Source: Sulfitobacter sp. DSM 110093 (GTDB taxonomy: Bacteria > Pseudomonadota > Alphaproteobacteria > Rhodobacterales > Rhodobacteraceae). From it: a DNA stretch of 64,000 nucleotides. The stretch covers positions 1,981,001 to 2,045,000 of the forward strand of contig NZ_CP085167.1 in NCBI RefSeq assembly GCF_022788715.1, read 5' to 3'. A model generated the notes under the pieces. That model was not told the DNA's origin. It searched no databases and worked only from the letters and a program-made list of their open reading frames with translations. Numbering within the stretch: position 1 is the first letter of the stretch; the number at the start of each line of letters is the position of its first letter. Made by a program: the position numbers and the translations under genes. Shown piece by piece: positions 34,291 to 42,235 of the stretch.

Positions 34291-35306
34291 GGAAGCCAAA
34301 CCTTCCCTATCTCGAATTTAAAAATGTTAAGGGTCGCTACTATATCTACTTTCGTCTGGACAGAGGCGGGAGAGTTACTCGACATCGCCTTCCAAACGAC
34401 CCAGATAGCGAAGAATTTTCGAAGGCTTATTGGGAAATCCGTGCGGGGCGCAGAAAGACAGTTCATAAGACGACGTGGAATAACTTGGTCGCAGAATTCT
34501 ATAAAACACCTGGCTATATATCCAAGGCCAAAGGTACTCGGGAAAATTACCGGCGCCACTGCGAAGCGATCCGAGAGAAGAATGGAGACAAAAACGTCGT
34601 CAATTTTCGACGGAAAGACGCTCTAGCGGCTCAGCGCGCCATGCAAGACACATGGTCTAAGGCGAACGAACGCATCGCTGTGTTGTCGATCCTCTGTAAA
34701 TTAGCGGTCGATCTCGAATGGATCGAACGGAATCCAGTAATTGATATTCGCAAGTTGACCGGCGGTGAGTATGAGCCCTGGCCGGAAGATAAACTTCTGG
34801 CCTTCGAACAGTACTGCGAACTGCACAAGCTGACACAAGCGCGAACGATCTATGAACTCGCCATTGGAACAGGCCAACGTATTGGCGACTGTATCAAGAT
34901 GCAGTGGAGCGATTTCGATGGCGAGTATATTAGCGTTGTTCAGGACAAAACCGGTTCCAAGTTGGATATTTACTGCCCTACCCGTCTTCAGAAATATCTC
35001 AGCAACCTACCCCGCAATGGGCGCTACATTATGGCCAAGAACTTGACTCAGTCCATTGGCAAACGGGCAGCCCAGAAAGCAGTCGAAGGTGTCCGAGAAG
35101 CTCTCGGATTGATGTACGGTGCAAACCGATTGGTGCCGCATGGCTGGCGCTATACGGCTGCGGTACAGCTCGCGGACGCTGGTTGCAGCGACGCAGATAT
35201 TCAAGCCGTCACCGGACATAAGACAATGGAGATGGTGCGAAAATATCGGGCTGGAAGAGATCAGCGGACAGCGTCTAAGCGCGCTCAACAGCGGCGCGAT
35301 AGTTAA
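34287..35306 (+). CDS. int: Tyrosine integrase of the satellite-like element
   Basis: 339-residue recombinase. The N-terminal arm-binding region (LPYLEFKNVKGRYYIYFRLD), a core-binding domain (~75-165) and a catalytic domain with Arg in IGTGQRIGDCIKMQW, H-x-x-R in PHGWRYTAA, GHKTMEMV and Tyr nucleophile in VRKYRAGRD are all visible. It lies about 105 bases from the tRNA-Leu repeat and reads toward it. In the excised circle its 3' end would face the replication gene. Confidence 0.93.
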   Translation: MRKPNLPYLEFKNVKGRYYIYFRLDRGGRVTRHRLPNDPDSEEFSKAYWEIRAGRRKTVHKTTWNNLVAEFYKTPGYISKAKGTRENYRRHCEAIREKNGDKNVVNFRRKDALAAQRAMQDTWSKANERIAVLSILCKLAVDLEWIERNPVIDIRKLTGGEYEPWPEDKLLAFEQYCELHKLTQARTIYELAIGTGQRIGDCIKMQWSDFDGEYISVVQDKTGSKLDIYCPTRLQKYLSNLPRNGRYIMAKNLTQSIGKRAAQKAVEGVREALGLMYGANRLVPHGWRYTAAVQLADAGCSDADIQAVTGHKTMEMVRKYRAGRDQRTASKRAQQRRDS

Positions 35307-35341
35307 GGGTGAAACGGAAACAAAAAATGAACCTGCGAAAC

Positions 35342-35354
35342 AAACCGCGAAACC
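35342..35354 (+). repeat. Right copy of 13-bp arm-type repeat
   Basis: AAACCGCGAAACC, identical to 25948-25960, 57 bases before the right attachment repeat. Confidence 0.5.
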
Positions 35355-35411
35355 TACACTTCCCTAAGCGTACAGAGGCATAGATATGTTAAAATTACTG
35401 AATATATCCAG

Positions 35412-35466
35412 AGTGGTGCGGGTGAAGGGACTCGAACCCCCACGCCATAGGCGCCAGAACCTAAAT
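35412..35466 (+). repeat. Right attachment repeat (attR) within tRNA-Leu
   Basis: 55 bases identical to 25823-25877. It reaches from two bases beyond the tRNA 3' CCA to the anticodon loop of the intact gene. Confidence 0.97.
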
Positions 35467-35497
35467 CTGGTGCGTCTACCAATTCCGCCACACCCGC
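35414..35497 (-). tRNA. tRNA-Leu(TAG)
   Basis: On the minus strand, acceptor GCGGGTG (35497-35491) pairs with CACCCGC (35424-35418), then A73 and encoded CCA. The anticodon loop TTTAGGT gives TAG; a variable arm suits leucine. The gene is 84 bases. Intact at the right edge of the satellite-like element; the left edge carries only its 3' 53 bases. Confidence 0.97.
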
Positions 35498-35629
35498 ACT
35501 GCACCAACCGGTGCCCGCGCTAATTAGCAAACCCGCGCGGCAGATGCGAGAGCAAAAAACACAAGACATTAACTAGATGGTTGCATATGGTTGATCATAC
35601 CTGAGCAGGTACAACAGAAAGAAACGCCC

Positions 35630-36151
35630 ATGAAACCGAATACGGTCGGGTGCGTAGGCGGCAATGATCGCCATGCGGGCCAGTTTTCCCCCTATGCTGC
35701 GCTGGACACTGGTCTTGTGCAGGGCGCCCTTATTCTAACGCTGGATGGCGAAATTCCGGTTGAATATCTCTCCGTCGGGGATCGGATCATCACGCGCGAT
35801 AGCGGTTTCGCTAAGATTTTGCATATCCAACGCTCCACTCGAAAAGCGCGGCGTATTGCTTTGGCGGCTGGATCATTAGGCCATACGCGGCCTGAACGTG
35901 ATGCGCAGCTTGCCGGGGATCAAATGGTGCTGGTCCGTGATTGGCGCGCACGGGCACTGTTCAACTCTGAGCGGGCCTTGGTCGCCGCGCGGGCGCTGGT
36001 GGATGACGAATTCATTACCGATCTGGGCGAAGAAGAAACAACGCTGATCCAGATTTTCTGCGACGGTCCGCATATTATCTACGCCGATGGGTTAGAACTT
36101 GGCACCGCCGATGCTGCCCGCGCGCGGGGCGCGGTGCTTCACGCCGCTTGA
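35630..36151 (+). CDS. Hint-domain protein (Hedgehog/intein fold)
   Basis: 173 residues. The region from DTGLVQGALILTLDGEIPVE (~30-49) matches the start of the stand-alone Hint_2 domains common in Rhodobacteraceae; SVGDRIITRDSGFAKILHI and DGPHIIYADGLELGT follow as usual. The catalytic Cys of self-splicing inteins is not at the expected position (VQGALILTLDG), so protein splicing is doubtful. ATG 35630 is chosen over an earlier non-ATG start. Its end overlaps the opposite-strand nnrD gene by 13 bases. Confidence 0.75.
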   Translation: MKPNTVGCVGGNDRHAGQFSPYAALDTGLVQGALILTLDGEIPVEYLSVGDRIITRDSGFAKILHIQRSTRKARRIALAAGSLGHTRPERDAQLAGDQMVLVRDWRARALFNSERALVAARALVDDEFITDLGEEETTLIQIFCDGPHIIYADGLELGTADAARARGAVLHAA

Positions 36152-37002
36152 ACGTTCAGGGCACGAAGCACCTGCGGCAACAGGTCTGGTAAATCCTCAG
36201 CAATCAAACCGGGGCCATGTGTCAGCGCCGCTTCGGCGTGCAGCCATGCGGCCAGGGATGCCGCCTCAAGCGGGTCGATCCCCCGCGCCACTAGCCCTGT
36301 GGTGAACCCTGCCAACACGTCCCCGGCCCCTGCCGTGGCCAACCATGGGCTTGCCCGATCGTGAGTGGCGCAGTGACGCCGCACATTCCCCTCCGGCGTG
36401 GCGATGACCGTCTCTGGCCCCTTCAGCAAAACCACACAACCAAAGCGCGCCGCCGCTTCGCGGGCCGCCCAGGCCTTTGCGCTTGGCCCTTCGGCCTTGG
36501 CAGCCTCGGCGAGATCGGGGGCCAGCCGCGCGAACTCACCCATATGCGGTGTCAGGATGCACCGGGGATGAAGACCCGCGCGTATCTCAGCATCTTGCGA
36601 CATCAAGGTCAGCGCATCGGCATCCAATACCACAGATGGCGCGGCAAGCGCCGCCTTCACCAATCCGGCAGCCCGCGCGCCCAACCCCAAAGCCGGGCCG
36701 AGGCAGAGCGCGTTGATACGGTTATCTTTTAGCACGTCAGCAAGTGCCGCGCCGTCGGGAATGCGTTCAAGCATGATCGCCGTGACCTGCATCGCCACTT
36801 CAAGCTGCGCGGCAGGCGGCACGCCCAGTGTCACTGCCCCTGCGCCGATCCGCAATGCCCCCCGTGCCGCCATGCGCGCGGCCCCGGTTTTCCCCGGCCC
36901 GCCTGACAGGACCAGCGCATGGCCGTGGTCGTACTTATGCCCCGGCTTTTTGCCCAGCAATGTGACATCAAGGGTGTCGCGGGTGATCTGTGAAATCTGC
37001 AT
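36139..37002 (-). CDS. nnrD: ADP-dependent NAD(P)H-hydrate dehydratase (NnrD-type)
   Basis: Repairs hydrated NAD(P)H (NADHX) using ADP or ATP. The 287-residue ribokinase-like protein has YDHGHALVLSGGPGKTGAARMAARGALR, LDADALTL, ILTPHMGEFARL and the diagnostic WLATAGAGDVLAGFTTGL. It lacks the N-terminal epimerase half that is fused in YjeF, so it is the single-domain form or the partner gene is elsewhere. Start at ATG 37002; the frame runs upstream another 21 codons without support. Confidence 0.9.
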   Translation of the reverse strand: MQISQITRDTLDVTLLGKKPGHKYDHGHALVLSGGPGKTGAARMAARGALRIGAGAVTLGVPPAAQLEVAMQVTAIMLERIPDGAALADVLKDNRINALCLGPALGLGARAAGLVKAALAAPSVVLDADALTLMSQDAEIRAGLHPRCILTPHMGEFARLAPDLAEAAKAEGPSAKAWAAREAAARFGCVVLLKGPETVIATPEGNVRRHCATHDRASPWLATAGAGDVLAGFTTGLVARGIDPLEAASLAAWLHAEAALTHGPGLIAEDLPDLLPQVLRALNVQAA

Positions 37003-37188
37003 AGTGAGAGAAGTAGCAACCACCCCGCAAAGGTACAGCCCAACATCCGATTCATTACTGCCCAATCTTTAGGCAACCTGCGCAAATTCTAATCGACCCT
37101 TGGCAAATGCTTCCGTCGCGCCATGTAACCCCCTGCCCGGCGCTGGACGTTACGCGGGCGGGATGCTCTGTCAAAAACCAGAGCATAA

Positions 37189-37554
<366 letters not shown>

Positions 37555-37603
37555 CAACGGCCCTCGGGCCCAGACTACGAATAGACCATAAAGGACCTAC
37601 ACG

Positions 37604-39010
37604 ATGGATACCCAGGAATTCCTGAGCAAAATCAAGGATGAAGGCATTGAATATGTCGACATCCGCTTCACTGACACCCGCGGCGCTTTGCAGCACGTTA
37701 CCATCGTGAGCGATCTGGTCGACGAAGACTTCCTCGAAGAAGGCTTTATGTTCGACGGCTCGTCCATCGCTGGCTGGAAAAGCATCGAAGCCTCCGACAT
37801 GAAGCTGATGCCCGATGTCAGCACCGCCTATGTCGACCCCTTCTATGCCGAAACCACCATCTGTGTGCATTGCTCGATCGCTGAGCCAGACACCGGCGAG
37901 AGCTATGAGCGCGACCCGCGCGGCACCGCCGAAAAGGCCGAAGCTTACCTCAAGTCTTCCGGCATCGGTGACAACGCTTATTTTGGCCCCGAGGCAGAGT
38001 TCTTCCTCTTTGACGATGTGAAGTTCTCTAACAAGGTCAACAAAGTATCCTACGAAGTTGATGCATCCGACGGCTCGTGGAATTCCGACACCGACTATGA
38101 GATGGGGAACATGGGCCACCGCCCGGGCCTCAAGGGCGGCTACTTCCCGGTAAACCCGGTGGACGAAGCGCAAGACCTGCGCGCTGAGATGCTTTCGACC
38201 ATGAAGCGCCTTGGCATGAAGGTCGACAAGCACCACCACGAAGTTGCGTCCTGCCAGCATGAACTGGGTCTGATCTTTGGTGAGCTGACCAAGCAAGCTG
38301 ACGAAATCCAGAAGTACAAATACGTTGTCCACAACGTGGCCCATGCCTATGGCAAATCGGCGACATTCATGCCCAAGCCGATCTTTGGCGATAACGGGTC
38401 GGGTATGCACGTCAACATGTCGATCTGGAAAGACGGCAAGCCCCTGTTCGCAGGCGACAAATATGCTGACCTCAGCCAAGAAGCGCTGTGGTTCATCGGC
38501 GGTATCCTGAGCCATGCCAAATCGCTCAACGCCTTCACCAACCCGACGACCAACAGCTACAAGCGGTTGATCCCCGGTTTCGAAGCCCCCGTTCTGCGCG
38601 CCTATTCCGCGCGTAACCGTTCGGGCTGCGTGCGTATCCCATGGACCGAAAGCCCAAAAGCCAAGCGCGTCGAAGCCCGTTTCCCCGATCCGGCGGCGAA
38701 CCCCTATCTGGCGTTCTCGGCCCTGTTGATGGCCGGTCTTGACGGCATCAAGAACAAGATCGATCCCGGCGAGGCGATGGACAAGAACCTCTATGACCTG
38801 CCCGCAGAAGAGCTGGCGGACATCCCGACAGTGGCAGGTTCGCTGCGCGAAGCGCTCGACGAGCTGTCCAAGGACATGGATTACTTGCTGGCCGGTGACG
38901 TGTTCACCCGTGACCAGATCGAAGGCTACATCGCGCTGAAAACCGAAGAGGTTCTGAAATTCGAACAGACCCCGCACCCGGTTGAATTCGGCATGTACTA
39001 CAGCTGCTAA
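37604..39010 (+). CDS. glnA: Glutamine synthetase type I
   Basis: Makes glutamine from glutamate and ammonia. The 468-residue enzyme has [13 protein letters not shown], the AEFFLFD metal-binding segment, the ATP-binding [36 protein letters not shown], and the adenylylation Tyr in DKNLYDLP near residue 397. These mark the class regulated by GlnE. Terminator-like hairpin downstream at 39047. Confidence 0.97.
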   Translation: MDTQEFLSKIKDEGIEYVDIRFTDTRGALQHVTIVSDLVDEDFLEEGFMFDGSSIAGWKSIEASDMKLMPDVSTAYVDPFYAETTICVHCSIAEPDTGESYERDPRGTAEKAEAYLKSSGIGDNAYFGPEAEFFLFDDVKFSNKVNKVSYEVDASDGSWNSDTDYEMGNMGHRPGLKGGYFPVNPVDEAQDLRAEMLSTMKRLGMKVDKHHHEVASCQHELGLIFGELTKQADEIQKYKYVVHNVAHAYGKSATFMPKPIFGDNGSGMHVNMSIWKDGKPLFAGDKYADLSQEALWFIGGILSHAKSLNAFTNPTTNSYKRLIPGFEAPVLRAYSARNRSGCVRIPWTESPKAKRVEARFPDPAANPYLAFSALLMAGLDGIKNKIDPGEAMDKNLYDLPAEELADIPTVAGSLREALDELSKDMDYLLAGDVFTRDQIEGYIALKTEEVLKFEQTPHPVEFGMYYSC

Positions 39011-39046
39011 TCTTTCTGGCCCTCAGGGCAGTTAGATAAGTTTTGA

Positions 39047-39074
39047 AAGGGCGCGGGTCACACCGTGCCCTTTT
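39047..39074 (+). terminator. Rho-independent terminator after glnA
   Basis: AAGGGCGCGG (39047-39056), a six-base loop, then CCGTGCCCTT (39063-39072) ending in TTTT; ten-pair stem with one G-T-type mismatch. Confidence 0.75.
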
Positions 39075-39140
39075 GCTATTGGGGCGTGGAACAGAGGGTT
39101 CCGCCCTGCGTTGACTTGCTAGAGAAGCGCAGGAAATAGG

Positions 39141-39740
39141 GTGCGTACTATGGCAGATCAATCGTCAGCGCTTATGGATGTGATTGGGGAAATCAAAGAC
39201 GCCTCCGAAGGGAAAGACACCGTAGAAGTGGGCCAGTTGATCGACGCACTTGATGAGCGCGGATATGGCCCTGCCCTCGCCGTCCTTCCGTTAATCGAAT
39301 TGACGCCACTGGGTGGCATTCCCGGTTTTCCGACCTTGCTCGCGCTGCTGGTGGCGATCCTCGCCCTGCGCATGTTAATGGGCTATGCGCATTTCTGGGC
39401 CCCGAATTGGCTGCGTCGGCAGCATCTGGGGGCGTCGAAGGTGTTGAAATCCGTCGAATGGCTGCGCCCCATCTCGGAATGGATTGACGAAAAACTCCAC
39501 GCCCGTCTTTCGCGCATCGCTGGCCCCACCGGTCAAAAGCTCGCCTGCGGTGTGATCCTATGCCTCTGCCTGTCGGTGCCCCCGTTGGAGGTAGTGCCAT
39601 TTGCAACGTCGGCCCCGATGATCGTCATCTCGATCTTTGGACTGGCGTTGTTGTACCGGGATGGATTGTTAATGCTCTTGGGCTTTGTCGGCGCCGGCAT
39701 TGCGGCCTTTGCTGGGGCAAACCTGTTTTATGCGGGCTGA
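39141..39740 (+). CDS. ExoD-like membrane protein
   Basis: 199-residue integral membrane protein of the exopolysaccharide synthesis ExoD family: TPLGGIPGFPTLLALLVAILALRMLMG, then RPISEWIDEKLHARL and three further hydrophobic stretches. ExoD in rhizobia affects exopolysaccharide production and alkali sensitivity; the molecular role is unknown. GTG at 39141 has AGGA at suitable spacing; ATG 39150 is also possible. Confidence 0.8.
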   Translation: MRTMADQSSALMDVIGEIKDASEGKDTVEVGQLIDALDERGYGPALAVLPLIELTPLGGIPGFPTLLALLVAILALRMLMGYAHFWAPNWLRRQHLGASKVLKSVEWLRPISEWIDEKLHARLSRIAGPTGQKLACGVILCLCLSVPPLEVVPFATSAPMIVISIFGLALLYRDGLLMLLGFVGAGIAAFAGANLFYAG

Positions 39741-39824
39741 CCATCTACGCGCCCTTTCACCGCCACAAAACAGCCACACCGCTTGACCAAGTTGTCACGA
39801 AACCCTGCAGAGGAAGCAGATTCG

Positions 39825-40055
39825 ATGGCGATTTCTACGACCACATTTGACGATCGGGTGATGCGCATCCAAGAACGCGCCAAGCGCGTGGAGAGCAAAC
39901 GTCGCGGTGCAAAGCGAAGCCGCAAAGGGCTGATCTTTTTAGTGACCATCGGCATGCTCTTTGGCGGGGCGAGTTTGGCGCAAGGCAGCGTGCCACAGGT
40001 CGACGCATGGGCGGATGTCGTCTTTGGCTATGTTCGCGCACTTCTGCCCCGGTGA
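39825..40055 (+). CDS. Small single-pass membrane protein, unknown
   Basis: 76 residues: a basic, helical N-terminus (DDRVMRIQERAKRVESKRR), then a probable membrane segment (LIFLVTIGMLFGGASLAQGS). GAGGAAG lies before the ATG. No family recognised. Follows the ExoD-like gene by 84 bases. Confidence 0.6.
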   Translation: MAISTTTFDDRVMRIQERAKRVESKRRGAKRSRKGLIFLVTIGMLFGGASLAQGSVPQVDAWADVVFGYVRALLPR

Positions 40056-40152
40056 CGCCAAAAGATTTTCCGCTTCATATACCAACTTAGTTGAACCGTT
40101 GCCCGTTTGGGCTAACCTTTGCCCGGTAATACACACGCAGAGGGTCAAACTC

Positions 40153-40953
40153 ATGTTCAAAACACTTTTCACCACCACCGCGGCCATCTGCATGTTCGTG
40201 GCCGCGCCTACCTTGGCCGCGCAATGCGGCAATACGGCCAATGGATTTGAAGCCTGGAAAGGTGCCTTTGCCCAAGAGGCCCGCGCCGCTGGTGTCGGCC
40301 AGCCGGGCCTGAACGCTTTGGCAAGTGCGCGCTATGCCAACGGCACGATCGCCGCAGACCGCAACCAGAAGTCGTTCAAATATTCTCTGTCCAAGTTCAT
40401 GCAAGTGCGCGGCGCGGATACGATTGTGGCCCAAGGCCGCAAACGTAAAGCGCGCAATGCTGGTTTCTATAGCTCGCTAGAACAGCGTTACGGCGTGCCT
40501 GCGGGCGTTCTTTTGGCGATCCACGGGATGGAGACGGGCTTTGGCGGTTTCATGGGCGATAGTGCTGTCGTCTCGGCCATCACGACGCTGGCCTATGACT
40601 GCCGCCGCTCTGACTTTTTCGTGCCCCATGCGATTGGCGCGCTGAAACTGGTGGATCGGGGCGCTATCACGCCAAACACCAAAGGCGCGAAACATGGTGA
40701 GTTGGGCCACACGCAGTTTCTTCCCGGCAACGCGTTGAACTACGGGGTGGACGGCAGCGGCGACGGCCGCGTGGATTTCTATAGCGAAGCGGATGCCATC
40801 GCCTCCACCGCCAACTTCCTGCGCCAAAAAGGCTGGCAGCCCGGCGCCGGATATCAAGAAGGCCAACCGAATTTCCGCGTCATTCAGGCGTGGAACGCAG
40901 CGGGCGTCTATCAAAAGGCCATCGCCATCATGGCCAGCCGCATCGACGGCTGA
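40153..40953 (+). CDS. Lytic murein transglycosylase, MltB-like
   Basis: 266 residues with a signal peptide (MFKTLFTTTAAICMFVAAP...) and a SLT_2-type transglycosylase domain: VPAGVLLAIHGMETGFGGFMGD contains the catalytic Glu, and GELGHTQFLPGNALNYGVDGSGDGRVD matches the MltB Q-F-P segment. It cleaves peptidoglycan with anhydro-muropeptide formation. It lacks a lipobox, so it is probably periplasmic and soluble. A hairpin follows the stop. Confidence 0.88.
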   Translation: MFKTLFTTTAAICMFVAAPTLAAQCGNTANGFEAWKGAFAQEARAAGVGQPGLNALASARYANGTIAADRNQKSFKYSLSKFMQVRGADTIVAQGRKRKARNAGFYSSLEQRYGVPAGVLLAIHGMETGFGGFMGDSAVVSAITTLAYDCRRSDFFVPHAIGALKLVDRGAITPNTKGAKHGELGHTQFLPGNALNYGVDGSGDGRVDFYSEADAIASTANFLRQKGWQPGAGYQEGQPNFRVIQAWNAAGVYQKAIAIMASRIDG

Positions 40954-40974
40954 ACTTCTTAAAATTTGTTAAGC

Positions 40975-41003
40975 AGCGGCGCGTCCTTATAGGGCGCGCC
41001 GCT
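40975..41003 (+). terminator. Strong hairpin after the transglycosylase gene
   Basis: AGCGGCGCGTCC (40975-40986), loop TTATA, then GGGCGCGCCGCT (40992-41003): twelve pairs with one wobble. A poor T-run (TGCGTTTA) follows, so termination may be partial or Rho-assisted. Confidence 0.55.
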
Positions 41004-41086
41004 TGCGTTTATGGCCTCCGCCTTGGTTCTGCCCTCGTTTAATCGCCGCATGCCAAAGGGTTCCCAGCTTTCTTTTGAGCCCTTGC

Positions 41087-41111
41087 GGAACTGCCCGCAG
41101 CGTCAGTTGTT
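41087..41111 (+). promoter_or_regulatory. Candidate GGAAC-N16-TGTT stress-type promoter
   Basis: GGAAC (41087-41091) and TGTT (41108-41111) are 16 bases apart, resembling EcfG/general-stress promoters of alphaproteobacteria (GGAAC-N16-17-cGTT). It lies 43 bases before the 22-residue ORF and the envelope cassette. Whether this host has an EcfG-type sigma factor is not known from the window. Confidence 0.35.
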
Positions 41112-41154
41112 GGTCTGTAGATAAGATAATCGACGCAGACGAATGGAGAGACCC

Positions 41155-41223
41155 ATGCACGGAATTTTCTACCTTATCGGCCTGATCGTGGTCGTTCTCG
41201 CGATCCTGAATCTCGTATTTTAA
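41155..41223 (+). CDS. 22-residue hydrophobic membrane peptide
   Basis: MHGIFYLIGLIVVVLAILNLVF, a single membrane span, starting seven bases after GGAG and ending 11 bases before the next gene. The length, ribosome site and position make translation likely. Such very small membrane proteins often tune partner membrane complexes. No homolog can be named. Confidence 0.6.
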   Translation: MHGIFYLIGLIVVVLAILNLVF

Positions 41224-41234
41224 TGGAGGTCACC

Positions 41235-41840
41235 ATGCCCGAAGACAAGAATACACAGACCCAAACTGCTGCCGCTAAAGAGCAGGCCGCCGCTGCAAAA
41301 GACAAAGCTGCCGCCGCCGCGAGCAGCGCCGCAGAATCCGCGAAGGCACAGGCCCGCGACGTGGCCGACACCGTTTCTGCCGAAGCGACCAACTATGCCT
41401 ACCAAGCCCGCGACACGGCTGCCGACGAAGTTAAAGGCGTGTCCTCTGCCCTGCGCACGGCTGCCGATGAACTGCGCAGCGGCTCCCCGCAAGAGCGCAG
41501 CTTTAGCCAGCTTGCTGATGGTTTAGCCGACGTGTCGGAAACGATGCGTGACAAAGACTTGGGCGAAGTCGTCGACGACCTGAACGGCTTTGCCAAGCGT
41601 AATCCGCTGACCTTCCTTGGTGGTGCTGCGCTGCTCGGATTTGTTGCTACTCGCTTTGCCAAAGCGTCCGGTTCGCGCCCCAGCGGTGGCTATGGCGGTT
41701 CAGGCGTCGAATATGACGATGATGACCGTATCGATCCGCCCATGCCCGGCACGCCGCCGACCGGTGCAGCCAGCACCGTTCCCGGCCGCACTGCTACGCA
41801 ACCTGCCGCGCCCAACGTCGTAACAGGAGAGAAAGCATGA
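41235..41840 (+). CDS. DUF883-like, Ala-rich membrane-associated protein
   Basis: 201 residues. The first ~100 are Ala/Lys-rich amphipathic heptads (AAAKEQAAAAKDKAAAAASS), LEA- or apolipoprotein-like. A short hydrophobic segment follows (NPLTFLGGAALLGFVATRFA, ~125-144), then a Gly/Asp/Pro-rich tail. This pattern resembles ElaB/YgaM (DUF883) ribosome- or envelope-associated stress proteins. It overlaps the following holin-like gene by four bases. Confidence 0.7.
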   Translation: MPEDKNTQTQTAAAKEQAAAAKDKAAAAASSAAESAKAQARDVADTVSAEATNYAYQARDTAADEVKGVSSALRTAADELRSGSPQERSFSQLADGLADVSETMRDKDLGEVVDDLNGFAKRNPLTFLGGAALLGFVATRFAKASGSRPSGGYGGSGVEYDDDDRIDPPMPGTPPTGAASTVPGRTATQPAAPNVVTGEKA

Positions 41841-42235
41841 CCACCGAAAGCAATAAATCCGCCGGGAGCCTGCTGACCGAAGCGCTTTCCCATGTCAGTT
41901 CACTGATGCGCAAGGAGGTCGATCTGGCCCGCGCGGAAGTGAATGAAAATCTGAAACATGCGGGCGTGGCCATTGGCCTGATCGTCGGTGCTGTGGTTGT
42001 GGCGCTGACTGCGCTCAACGTTCTTAGCGCCGCATTGGTTGCCGCACTGACCGAAGCAGGCATCGCCGCTGGCTGGTCGGCTGTGATTGTTGGCGTTCTG
42101 CTTGCCATCGTCGCTTATGTGATGGTTCAGAAAGGCACCAATGACCTGAAATTGAACAGCCTTGCACCAACCCGCACCGCCAAAAACGTCAAGCGTGACG
42201 CACAGACCATGAAGGAGGTTTACGATGACAAATGA
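41837..42235 (+). CDS. Phage-holin-3_6/DUF1469-like membrane protein
   Basis: 132 residues: an N-terminal helix (LMRKEVDLARAEVNENLKHAG), then two membrane spans (IGLIVGAVVVALTALNVLSAALVAAL and AAGWSAVIVGVLLAIVAYVMV), the hairpin typical of this family. Despite its name the family is chromosomal and is seen in envelope-stress cassettes, not phage lysis. Overlaps both neighbours in ATGA style. Confidence 0.82.
   Translation: MTTESNKSAGSLLTEALSHVSSLMRKEVDLARAEVNENLKHAGVAIGLIVGAVVVALTALNVLSAALVAALTEAGIAAGWSAVIVGVLLAIVAYVMVQKGTNDLKLNSLAPTRTAKNVKRDAQTMKEVYDDK

Larger units (their letters stand above)
25823..35466. mobile_element. 9.6-kb capsid-forming satellite-like element in tRNA-Leu(TAG)
   Basis: Bounded by perfect 55-bp direct repeats. 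Gene order: replication-type HTH protein, TerL, HNH nuclease, major capsid, prohead protease, connector, portal, then on the minus strand XRE and PIN genes, then an unknown gene, an AlpA-like excisionase and a tyrosine integrase ending next to tRNA-Leu. Genes are intact and overlap tightly. No tail, baseplate, lysis or recognisable small terminase gene is present and there is no gap large enough to have held them. This fits a phage satellite that makes its own heads, or less likely a prophage reduced to its head module. Confidence 0.8.

Noticed and set aside
41837..42235. Holin-like gene taken as prophage lysis gene
   Set aside because: It lies in a coupled cassette with DUF883- and DUF3618-type proteins, with no endolysin or phage genes around; the family is commonly chromosomal.
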